DNA of 64,000 nucleotides. It comes from Faecalicatena contorta. Lineage in GTDB: Bacteria; Bacillota; Clostridia; Lachnospirales; Lachnospiraceae. This document shows, one piece after another, positions 1-6,534 of the stretch. Position numbers and translations under genes: made by a program. Positions within the stretch are counted from its first letter, which is position 1, and the number at the start of each line of letters is the position of its first letter. The stretch lies in NCBI RefSeq assembly GCF_021531895.1, contig NZ_JAFBIX010000008.1:39139-103138 (forward strand), given 5' to 3'. Below the pieces are notes generated by a model. It had not been told where the DNA came from. It searched no databases and worked only from the letters and a program-made list of their open reading frames with translations.

Positions 1-215
1 AGCAAATGTGCTTTTTCAAGTGCCAAAAGACAAGCCTCCTTCTGCATAGCACTTTCTGCCGATTCCCAATTATCTTCTCCAAATAAATCCTCTGTCTCTA
101 TCAGATCAAACATATTTCCCAGAGGCCCTTCGCCTTCCTTCTTCCCTACCACAGATGCACTGGTAATAAGAAACGGCGACTGCTCAAATGCAATACTTTG
201 TAATCCCTTTTCCAT
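1..215 (-). CDS. spoVAD: SpoVAD, N-terminal part (runs off the left edge)
   Basis: Only the first 71 codons are present. The N-terminus carries FLITSASVVGKKEGEGPLG followed by NMFDLIETEDLFGEDNWESA, the pattern I know from SpoVAD, a thiolase-fold protein that binds dipicolinic acid and is needed to load Ca-DPA into forespores. It lies 50 bp downstream of spoVAC in the same orientation, as expected for the spoVA operon. The ATG at 213-215 is preceded by a GTGAG-type ribosome binding site. The remaining 260 or so residues lie outside the window, so nothing can be said about the C-terminal half. Confidence 0.93.
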   Translation of the reverse strand, partial: MEKGLQSIAFEQSPFLITSASVVGKKEGEGPLGNMFDLIETEDLFGEDNWESAESAMQKEACLLALEKAHL

Positions 216-265
216 ACATTATTCTCACTTTCTTATTGACAATCTATCCATTTTTCCAAGTCAGG

Positions 266-724
266 CTATACAATACCACTGATTTTCAATATCCAATATC
301 CCAGTCCCAAAAGCCAACTTGTAAAGATTCCATACAAGATAACTGGTCCTGCAATGGTAAATATTTTACAGCCGACTCCCATGACCTGTCCTTCTTTTTT
401 ATACTCAATAGCCGGAGCTGCCACTGAGTTGGCGAATCCAGTAATCGGAACCAAAGCACCGGCGCCACCCCATTTTGCGATACTTGGGTAAATATTAAAT
501 CCCGTCAAAACCACACTGAGCAGTACCAGAATCATAGAAGTCCAGCCACCGCTGATATCCTTGCCAAGTCCCATCTTCTCACAATAATTTAAGATCGCCT
601 GTCCAATTACACAGATAACACCTCCTACCACAAATGCTTTTGCCATATTTGCAGGGAGATTGTGCACCGGCGTCTTTTGCTTTACATAATTTTCATATGC
701 TTGTTGCTGCTTTTTCTTGTCCAC
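266..724 (-). CDS. spoVAC: SpoVAC, mechanosensitive DPA channel protein
   Basis: A 152-residue hydrophobic protein with about four membrane segments and the conserved SpoVAC features VHNLPANMAKAF (about residues 20-31), GGVICVIGQ and the loop KWGGAGALVPITGFANS. In Bacillus SpoVAC sits in the inner forespore membrane and acts in DPA movement during spore formation and germination (family knowledge). The start is a GTG at 722-724 with a GGAGG site upstream; no ATG fits as well. It lies between spoVAB and spoVAD. The upstream gap to spoVAB is filled by a dispersed palindromic repeat (775-855). Confidence 0.95.
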   Translation of the reverse strand: MDKKKQQQAYENYVKQKTPVHNLPANMAKAFVVGGVICVIGQAILNYCEKMGLGKDISGGWTSMILVLLSVVLTGFNIYPSIAKWGGAGALVPITGFANSVAAPAIEYKKEGQVMGVGCKIFTIAGPVILYGIFTSWLLGLGYWILKISGIV

Positions 725-774
725 AATTACTTACCTCCATATCATTTCACTATCATATTTTCATCTATTTAAAT

Positions 775-855
775 GGGGACAGGGCAAACCCAAAAAGGGA
801 CAGGGATATTTTCATCTGGGACGGGGGAAAATGAAAATACCCCCGTCCCCACCTA
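775..855. repeat. Dispersed GGGGACGGGG repeat, copy R1
   Basis: The stretch holds three units of the type GGGAC(A/G)GGG on the plus strand, near 776, 797 and 818. The last unit forms a palindrome, GGGACGGGGG at 818-827 against CCCCCGTCCC at 840-849, separated by an A-rich loop. The right edge supplies the TAG stop codon of spoVAB (853-855). The core from 797 to 827 is nearly identical to 16,220-16,249 in copy R4. It resembles REP-type elements. Confidence 0.8.
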
Positions 856-1269
856 CCATCTTTCTGCGAAGAATACGAACGCCCCGATTCCTTTGCCAAT
901 TGCCATCCCCAGTATAAGGTATTGTATTCCTCTGACCAGCCTGACTCGTCGGATAAAGATGGGGAATACGTTGAGGATTTCTGCCAATGCCATGGCCCAG
1001 CACCCCACGAAGATTCCGCCAAACAGACCGAAGACTGGCACCATCCATTCTCCATGTGGGATGGCGATATGGTATATGAAGAAGATATTCCCCAGGATTC
1101 CGCCAAGAGCTACGCTGGTCTCGTAGAGAAGAATGTGTTCTCCGGTGTGTGTCCGGTCGGCAAAGTCAGAGATGACGCCGAGACCACTGATAAATGAGAA
1201 GAGTCCTCCTGCCACCACTAACCCGGAGCTAAGACCGATGACGGCCAGTATGATCTGTGCTGCCCACAT
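853..1269 (-). CDS. spoVAB: SpoVAB, stage V sporulation membrane protein
   Basis: A 138-residue integral membrane protein with four predicted hydrophobic segments and the SpoVAB-like N-terminus (GLSSGLVVAGGLFSF). Its role is in the SpoVA DPA transport complex of the forespore inner membrane. The frame is open up to a TTG at 1302. I prefer the ATG at 1269, because AAGGAG lies about 10 bp upstream and the resulting N-terminus matches the family length of about 140 residues. It overlaps the end of spoVAA by about 40 bp, suggesting translational coupling. Its stop codon lies inside repeat R1. Confidence 0.88.
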   Translation of the reverse strand: MWAAQIILAVIGLSSGLVVAGGLFSFISGLGVISDFADRTHTGEHILLYETSVALGGILGNIFFIYHIAIPHGEWMVPVFGLFGGIFVGCWAMALAEILNVFPIFIRRVRLVRGIQYLILGMAIGKGIGAFVFFAERW

Positions 1270-1903
1270 CCAGTTCTTTCTCCTTTCTGGAGTAATTCTC
1301 AATCAGGGTGGTCTGAATATCGTTTTCGTATAGTCGCATCTCTACTTCCATAGGTGTTGGGTCAACGGTAAACTTTTTCTTCCCAAAATGATTGAAGAAC
1401 GTCAATATTCCTATAATCAGTCCGATACAATAAGTAAGCTCGAGTATCGTAAATCCATCAGAAGTCTTACCCGTCAGTAATTGGTAGATCTGTGCGAACA
1501 TCTTGGTGGTGTCTACATCATTGTTAAATGCCATAATAGAAAATGCCGCCCCAATAAAGCTAATGATCACCACTGCCGTAATCTTCGCATAATGCCAGAT
1601 ACCTCCAGAATCTTTTTGCACTTCATAGGTAACAATAAAATCAGTCTCTCCCATATTCTCCACATTGATATTGGGATATTCCTTGTGGATACACTCAATC
1701 ACCTTTAAGACAGAGACTGCAACCCGATTCTGATTCTTGTTATCCGTGTGATGAAATTTTAGCAATTTTATAGTGTTTAGTTTGGGTACAATATGTGGAT
1801 TCGAACATTCCATGGTCAGCACATCTCCCAACGTAACATCTGGGTTGCTCACCTCCACATCCCGGTCTGCCTTAATGTATACTGTCTCATTACTGCCCGC
1901 CAT
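1229..1903 (-). CDS. spoVAA: SpoVAA, stage V sporulation protein
   Basis: A 224-residue protein with an N-terminal soluble region (VYIKADRDVEV, then a GDV/LTMECSN segment) and two membrane segments in the C-terminal half (about residues 107-125 and 155-170). This is the SpoVAA architecture. It is the first classical spoVA gene here and begins only 2 bp after the stop of the 54-codon gene upstream. The short cytoplasmic tail FGKKKFTVDPTPMEVEMR is family-like. It is predicted to be made in the forespore late in sporulation from the sigma-G-like promoter at 2101-2130. Confidence 0.92.
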   Translation of the reverse strand: MAGSNETVYIKADRDVEVSNPDVTLGDVLTMECSNPHIVPKLNTIKLLKFHHTDNKNQNRVAVSVLKVIECIHKEYPNINVENMGETDFIVTYEVQKDSGGIWHYAKITAVVIISFIGAAFSIMAFNNDVDTTKMFAQIYQLLTGKTSDGFTILELTYCIGLIIGILTFFNHFGKKKFTVDPTPMEVEMRLYENDIQTTLIENYSRKEKELDVGSTDHTGRHRS

Positions 1904-1905
1904 CT

Positions 1906-2070
1906 CTATCTTCCGTCCTCCACAATCTCTTCCTCCAGACGGACCAGCGTCCCTTCACTGACATTATTCTGTTCTCTTACACTTCCAAAATAATAGATGC
2001 ACCCAACAATGACTGCCACTGCCACAACGCAGATCAGGCATACCCTGAGCTTTTTCCTTGCCTCATCCAT
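1906..2070 (-). CDS. 54-residue single-pass membrane peptide between sigF and spoVAA
   Basis: A short ORF of 55 codons starts at ATG 2068-2070 behind an excellent AGAGGTGG site and stops at TAG 1906-1908, two bases before spoVAA. The product has a basic N-terminus (MDEARKKLR), one membrane span (about residues 10-27, VCLICVVAVAVIVGC) and an acidic tail ending LEEEIVEDGR. I do not recognise a named family. Its position between a sigma-G-type promoter and spoVAA implies expression in the forespore with the SpoVA channel, so it could be a small accessory subunit. The coupling and ribosome binding site make coding likely. Confidence 0.75.
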   Translation of the reverse strand: MDEARKKLRVCLICVVAVAVIVGCIYYFGSVREQNNVSEGTLVRLEEEIVEDGR

Positions 2071-2100
2071 ACGATCCACCTCTTCATTCTTTTTGCAGAT

Positions 2101-2130
2101 TAGTATGGATGATTTCAGAAAAAAATATAC
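2101..2130 (-). promoter_or_regulatory. Predicted sigma-G promoter of the spoVA operon
   Basis: On the minus strand GTATA (2126-2130), an 18-bp spacer and CATACTA (2101-2107) match the known sigma-G pattern GNATR-N18-CATNNTA exactly. It lies between the end of sigF and the small membrane ORF, where the spoVA operon needs its own late forespore promoter. Confidence 0.7.
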
Positions 2131-2142
2131 ATGGTATGCCTG

Positions 2143-2856
2143 TTATATTCGTTCCCGCAGATTTTTCAATATTTTCTTTTCCATTCGCGACACCTGAACC
2201 TGCGAGATTCCCAATGTCTTTCCGACCTGGGATTGCGTCTGATTGGCAAAATAGCGCAGATAGATCAGTTGTCGTTCTTCTTTGTCCAGATAGGCCAGCA
2301 GCTGTTGTAACAGCATGTGATCCAGAATCCGGTCTTCGTTCCCTTCTTTTTCAGGCAGCTTGTCCATTAGACGGATCTCCTGCCCTTCTTTCTGGAAAAT
2401 CGGTTTGTGCAGGGATTCAATATCGCTGTTGGCATCCAGCGCCATGGTAAGTTCTTCTCTCTCCACGCCAAGCTGCTCTGCAATCTCTGTGACCGTCGGA
2501 TCCCTCCCCCATTGTTCCTGCAGTTTTTCCTGACAAATATATGCCTTGTACGCCAGTTCCTTCAGAGAGCGACTGACCTTGATCATACCGTCATCCCTTA
2601 AGAATCGTTTGATCTCCCCCGAGATCATTGGCACCGCATAGGTGGAGAACTTAACATCGTAAGTCAGATCAAACTTATCAATTGCTTTTAAAAGTCCGAT
2701 ATTCCCCACCTGGAAGAGATCCTCTGCCTCGACACCCCGATTATAGAACCGCTTCACAATACACCAGACAAGACCTGCATTTTCCTCCACTAATCGTGCT
2801 CTTGCTTCTTCATCCCCTTCGTGAGATCTCTGAATCAAAGCGATTGTGTGGTCCAT
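2143..2856 (-). CDS. sigF: Sigma-F, early forespore RNA polymerase sigma factor
   Basis: A 237-residue sigma-70 family factor with region 2 (AEDLFQVGNIGLLKAIDKFD, then FSTYAVPMISGEIKRFLRD), region 3 (SRSLKELAYKAY) and a C-terminal region 4 helix-turn-helix (QVGKTLGISQVQVSRMEKKIL). Length and sequence fit SigF/SpoIIAC rather than sigma-G, and the two upstream genes are its anti-sigma factor and anti-anti-sigma factor. The ATG at 2856 has a GGACGGAG site and overlaps the end of spoIIAB by 22 bp. It switches on forespore-specific genes after asymmetric division. Confidence 0.97.
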   Translation of the reverse strand: MDHTIALIQRSHEGDEEARARLVEENAGLVWCIVKRFYNRGVEAEDLFQVGNIGLLKAIDKFDLTYDVKFSTYAVPMISGEIKRFLRDDGMIKVSRSLKELAYKAYICQEKLQEQWGRDPTVTEIAEQLGVEREELTMALDANSDIESLHKPIFQKEGQEIRLMDKLPEKEGNEDRILDHMLLQQLLAYLDKEERQLIYLRYFANQTQSQVGKTLGISQVQVSRMEKKILKNLRERI

Positions 2857-3290
2857 AATCTCCGTCCTTTTCCAATTGTTTTTTCCATCTTGACCGTCGT
2901 CCCCTTCCCAGGAGCAGATACGACTTCCAGATGATCCATGAAGGCCTCCATAAAAGAGAACCCCATTCCAGAACGATCCAGCTCTGGTTTTGTTGTGAAC
3001 ATCGGCTCCATCGCCTGCTGCACATCCTCAATTCCTTTTCCTTCATCCGATATCTCCAGATAAAGCGTCTTATCCTCAGTACGGCAACGGATACAGATGT
3101 TATGTACCTCATTTTCATATCCATGAATGATTGCATTGGTCACTGCCTCAGAGACCGCCGTCTTCACATCGGATACTTCTTCCACCGTCGGATTCAGCGC
3201 TGTCATAAATGCCGCCACTGCCACTCTGGCAAATGATTCGTTGGATGAGCGGCTGTCAAAGATTAACTGCATCTCATTGGTATGTTCCAT
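2835..3290 (-). CDS. spoIIAB: SpoIIAB, anti-sigma-F factor and serine kinase
   Basis: A 151-residue GHKL-fold ATPase. The N-box EAVTNAIIHGYE is at residues 48-59, the G1 box DEGKGIEDV at 82-90 and the G2 box SGMGFSFME at about 107-115. SpoIIAB holds sigma-F inactive with ATP or ADP and phosphorylates SpoIIAA. The start codon directly follows the TAG of spoIIAA, with GAGGAGG upstream, and the 3' end overlaps sigF. This is the standard arrangement of the spoIIA partner-switching operon. Confidence 0.97.
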   Translation of the reverse strand: MEHTNEMQLIFDSRSSNESFARVAVAAFMTALNPTVEEVSDVKTAVSEAVTNAIIHGYENEVHNICIRCRTEDKTLYLEISDEGKGIEDVQQAMEPMFTTKPELDRSGMGFSFMEAFMDHLEVVSAPGKGTTVKMEKTIGKGRRLWTTQSL

Positions 3291-3602
3291 CTACTTATCC
3301 TCCTCATATATCTGCATAATTTTGGTTACTCCTGACATCGTCAATATCTTCTTCATTCTTTCATTGGCATGCACTGCACACACCTCTCCTCCCAGCATAT
3401 AGATTCGTTTATAACGCCCCATGATCACACCGATTCCGGAACTGTCCATAAAATTCGTCTCCGCAAAATCAAAGATGACATACCGGATATGATTGTGTTC
3501 AATTAAGTGATCGGATTCCTTCCTGATCTCTTCGGCATTGTGGTGATCCAATTCTCGGGGCAGGAACACCGTCAGACAATTCTCCTGTACCTGATACTTC
3601 AT
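3291..3602 (-). CDS. spoIIAA: SpoIIAA, anti-sigma-F factor antagonist
   Basis: A 103-residue STAS-domain protein. The phosphorylation segment FMDSSGIGVIMGRYK is intact, with the target serine at 54 or 55; in Bacillus the equivalent is Ser58. A longer reading frame to 3677 exists, but ATG 3600-3602 is preferred. It has AAGGAG at the right distance, gives the family length, and the extension would run through a terminator hairpin. Dephosphorylated SpoIIAA frees sigma-F from SpoIIAB. Confidence 0.95.
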   Translation of the reverse strand: MKYQVQENCLTVFLPRELDHHNAEEIRKESDHLIEHNHIRYVIFDFAETNFMDSSGIGVIMGRYKRIYMLGGEVCAVHANERMKKILTMSGVTKIMQIYEEDK

Positions 3603-3649
3603 ATTCGTCTCCTTCCTCAAAGCTGTTCTATACGTAAAAAAGAACAGAA

Positions 3650-3690
3650 AAAAGGACATGCACATATTATTATGCATATCCTTTTCTTTT
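3650..3690 (-). terminator. Terminator after the TPR gene, ahead of spoIIAA
   Basis: The arms AAAAGGACATGCA (3650-3662) and TGCATATCCTTTT (3673-3685) pair with one wobble position around a 10-nt loop. T-rich tracts follow on the minus strand. The hairpin separates the TPR gene (3705-5057) from the spoIIA operon. Confidence 0.7.
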
Positions 3691-3704
3691 GTATATAAAA
3701 CTCC

Positions 3705-5057
3705 CTATTCTTCTGTACCGTCTGCATTACCACCGGAATTCTGCGCATCCAGAGCTTCCTGAGCCGCCCTTGCCGCATCTGTATCCGGATAATCTTCGAT
3801 AATCTTCTGATACTTCATATTCGCCTGATCCTGGTCACCCTTCTTCTCATAGGACTGTGCCAACAAAAGCATTGCTGCCCCGTCATTATAGCCTGCATCC
3901 ATCTGCATGACCTGTTCCAGATTGGTAATTGCCGTATCATAATTGGCAACTTCATAATTCTGCTGGGATGTTGCAAATAGATTCGAACACATTCTTGGAT
4001 ATAACTCCGATGTAATCTCTTCAAACTTATCCCTTCCAACTGTCCCCAGCGAATCTGCATTCACCTTCAGAAGCTCCTCCAGCATAGCGGCATCACTCAT
4101 ATCCCCTGCCCGGTAATGGGCTGCAATCGACATCACAATCTCATAACTGCTCTGCGTGGATTCTGCCGTGGCCTGCGCGTTCTGCGTCTCTTCACTGGTA
4201 GAGCGGTATTCTTCCAGTTCTTTTTTCAGTGCGCTGATCTGCGCCTCCTGAGTGGCAATCTTATCACTGAATTCCACCGTCTGCTGATTCACCTTTTCCT
4301 GCCGGGAAGCGTTCATCGCCGGCATGATTAAAAACCACATCACAGCCACGCCTACCAATACACCCAGTGCAATATTCACAACACTGTGCAGCCCGGCATT
4401 ATCCTTATAACTGGAAGATACCGGTTGAATAATAGTCTCATTACCAATATTGTAGGTAACAGTATGCTTTTCCTTCTTGTCTTTTTCCTTGATCTTCACC
4501 GTCCTTGCCTTACGGATCTGATTCAATTCATGCATGTATCGCAGGGTAATCTCATTCGTCGTATCCAGCTTATGAGCGGCACGGATGGATTGCCTTGCTT
4601 CTCCATATTGTTCCGTCTTGATATAGAGCAACGCCAGAAGCTGATGCGCTTTTACGAACGTCGGATGGGCAGCCACAGCCTTTTTCAGCTGAATGATCGC
4701 CAGGTCCTCACCATTCTGCTGACAGTAGAGCAAAGCCTGATTATATCTACGGATCGCCTGGTTGATCATCTCCAGTTCTTCCTGAGACTCCCGGACTTTC
4801 TGAATATAGTAATTAGCAATGTTCTCATGAGACTGAAAATTCTTACTCAAGACCCACTCTACCAACGCTTCTACAATATCTCCTCGCCCATAATACACAA
4901 GCCCCAGCAGATTCCTGGATGCAATATTCCCTCTATTATACTGTAAACTCTTCTTCAAAGATGCAATTGCACCGGACAAATCTCGAATCTTCGCTTTCTT
5001 CAATCCATCATTATACCAGTACATGGACTGGTAAGACAATTTTGTTGTATAATCCAT
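3705..5057 (-). CDS. TPR-repeat protein with a central membrane anchor
   Basis: A 450-residue protein with tetratricopeptide repeats on both sides of one membrane segment. Residues 1-185 hold about four TPR-like units (e.g. SGAIASLKKSLQYNRGNIASRN, given in parts: ALLYIKTEQYGEAR). A basic linker follows at about 186-200 and a membrane helix at about 225-247. A coiled coil covers about 255-295 (EFSDKIATQEAQISALKKEL) and a C-terminal TPR block about 360-435. The tail is Asn/Gly/Asp/Glu-rich. It is probably a scaffold that displays protein-binding surfaces on both faces of the membrane; no enzyme motif was seen. It follows folC and a 44-codon gene and is probably cotranscribed with them. Confidence 0.8.
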   Translation of the reverse strand: MDYTTKLSYQSMYWYNDGLKKAKIRDLSGAIASLKKSLQYNRGNIASRNLLGLVYYGRGDIVEALVEWVLSKNFQSHENIANYYIQKVRESQEELEMINQAIRRYNQALLYCQQNGEDLAIIQLKKAVAAHPTFVKAHQLLALLYIKTEQYGEARQSIRAAHKLDTTNEITLRYMHELNQIRKARTVKIKEKDKKEKHTVTYNIGNETIIQPVSSSYKDNAGLHSVVNIALGVLVGVAVMWFLIMPAMNASRQEKVNQQTVEFSDKIATQEAQISALKKELEEYRSTSEETQNAQATAESTQSSYEIVMSIAAHYRAGDMSDAAMLEELLKVNADSLGTVGRDKFEEITSELYPRMCSNLFATSQQNYEVANYDTAITNLEQVMQMDAGYNDGAAMLLLAQSYEKKGDQDQANMKYQKIIEDYPDTDAARAAQEALDAQNSGGNADGTEE

Positions 5058-5080
5058 ATACTACCCTCGTACCCCTTCAA

Positions 5081-5215
5081 CTACTTGGTTTGTTCAATCA
5101 TCTCTCGTAAAATATCCGTCATGTCTGTCAGATCTTCCTGATAGACAGCGTCCTCTATATCCTCTACTTCCAGACTCGGCTGGAACTTCTTTAACTCTTC
5201 TTCAAAATTTAGCAT
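5081..5215 (-). CDS. 44-residue acidic peptide, overlapping the folC 3' end
   Basis: A 45-codon frame starts at ATG 5213-5215, preceded by a near-perfect AAGGAGG, and ends at TAG 5081-5083. Its first 14 bp overlap the end of folC and it stops 23 bp before the TPR gene. The product starts MLNFEEELKKFQPSLE and ends DILREMIEQTK; it is acidic, helical and has no Cys or membrane segment. I do not recognise the family. The ribosome binding site, the overlap with folC and charge-patterned amino acid content support a real coding gene, possibly a small partner of the TPR protein. Confidence 0.72.
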   Translation of the reverse strand: MLNFEEELKKFQPSLEVEDIEDAVYQEDLTDMTDILREMIEQTK

Positions 5216-6533
5216 GGTAACCGCCTCCTTCCAACAGCTTCTTTACCATTCCCGCAAGGTACAGGGAACCCAGGCAATAGACATCACCGTGTTCACCCCT
5301 CTGCTTCTCTGCCGCCTTAAGTGCATCCACTATATCCACTTCACAGATAACCGGCTTCGTCGTATATCTCCTAAACACCTGTCCCAGTTCTTCTGCTGGG
5401 ACCTTTCTCGCGTCTTCAATCTCCGTAATCACATAGGCTTTCGCATTGAGATTCTCACACAGATAAGCAATCATTTGCTCATACTTCTTGTCACTCACTG
5501 CAGAGAACAGAATCACCGGACCTTCTCCTTCATCCGCGCCAAGTGCTTTCATACTCTCTACAAATGCCTCGATTGCTCCGGGATTGTGGGCACCATCAAT
5601 CACAAGATGCGGTGCCGCCTGCTCCATTCTGCCTTCCCAGTGAATCGAAGCAAGTGCCTTCTGCCACCGGTCTTCATGGATAACTTCTCCTTGCAACAGA
5701 TATTCCGCTGCTTCCAGTGCAATCTCTGCATTCATTGCCTGATAGCATCCACAGATCGGCACCTGATAGATAACATCTTTATCATACGCATTCGCCCGTG
5801 AAAATGCAATATGTTTCCGGGTAACTTCTTGGATTTCGAACGCATTTTTCGATATTTCTCTACAAGGAGCCCCCTGCTTACGGGCTGTCTGACGGATGAC
5901 CTCAGCAGCTTTTGGATTGCTCCCGTCATAGAAGATCGGGACTCCACGCTTGATAATTCCAGCCTTTTCAGCTGCAATTTCTTCAATCGTATCTCCCAGA
6001 ATTGCCGTGTGATCAAGACTGATCGACGTAATAATAGAAAGTGCAGGCTGTGGGATGGAATTCGTCGCATCCAGCCTGCCACCCAGACCAGTCTCCAAAA
6101 TAATGTATTCCACATCCGTACCGGCAAATGCTTTCATACCCATCCCCAGTAAAAATTCAAAATAAGAGGGATGTGCAATTCCCTCTTCTTCCATCTGTCT
6201 TACGACTTCCAGCACCTGCAGAAATACCCGAAGAAACGTCTCATTATCTATCTGTGTATGGTCTACTTGTATCCGCTCGTTGACAGATACAAGATGAGGG
6301 GAAGTAAAGAATCCTGTTCTTTTCCCCTCTGCCATTAAGATTGCCTGCAAATACGCACACACAGAACCTTTCCCGTTGGTCCCTGCCACATGAATAATCT
6401 TCCGGTCCATACCCGGATCACCAAGTCTTCGCAAGAATTCTCTGGTATGTTCCTGCGTGTGCTTTTGCGTAAATTTTGGTATTTCTTCGATATAAGCAGT
6501 CGCTTCCTCATATGTGAATGACTCTTTTATCAT
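5202..6533 (-). CDS. folC: Folylpolyglutamate synthase / dihydrofolate synthase
   Basis: A 443-residue Mur-ligase-type enzyme that adds glutamate to folates. The ATP loop GTNGKGSV lies at residues 51-58. Further motifs are TSPHLVSVNERIQ, ILETGLGGRLDATN and SLDHTAILGDTIEEIA, plus the C-terminal domain motif VIDGAHNPGAIEAF. The ATG at 6531-6533 is chosen over one 10 codons upstream: it starts 1 bp after the stop of the LtaS-like gene, whose GAGGAAGAAGAG end serves as ribosome binding site, and it gives the family N-terminus. The pair is thus translationally coupled. Confidence 0.94.
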   Translation of the reverse strand: MIKESFTYEEATAYIEEIPKFTQKHTQEHTREFLRRLGDPGMDRKIIHVAGTNGKGSVCAYLQAILMAEGKRTGFFTSPHLVSVNERIQVDHTQIDNETFLRVFLQVLEVVRQMEEEGIAHPSYFEFLLGMGMKAFAGTDVEYIILETGLGGRLDATNSIPQPALSIITSISLDHTAILGDTIEEIAAEKAGIIKRGVPIFYDGSNPKAAEVIRQTARKQGAPCREISKNAFEIQEVTRKHIAFSRANAYDKDVIYQVPICGCYQAMNAEIALEAAEYLLQGEVIHEDRWQKALASIHWEGRMEQAAPHLVIDGAHNPGAIEAFVESMKALGADEGEGPVILFSAVSDKKYEQMIAYLCENLNAKAYVITEIEDARKVPAEELGQVFRRYTTKPVICEVDIVDALKAAEKQRGEHGDVYCLGSLYLAGMVKKLLEGGGYHAKF

Positions 6534-6534
6534 C

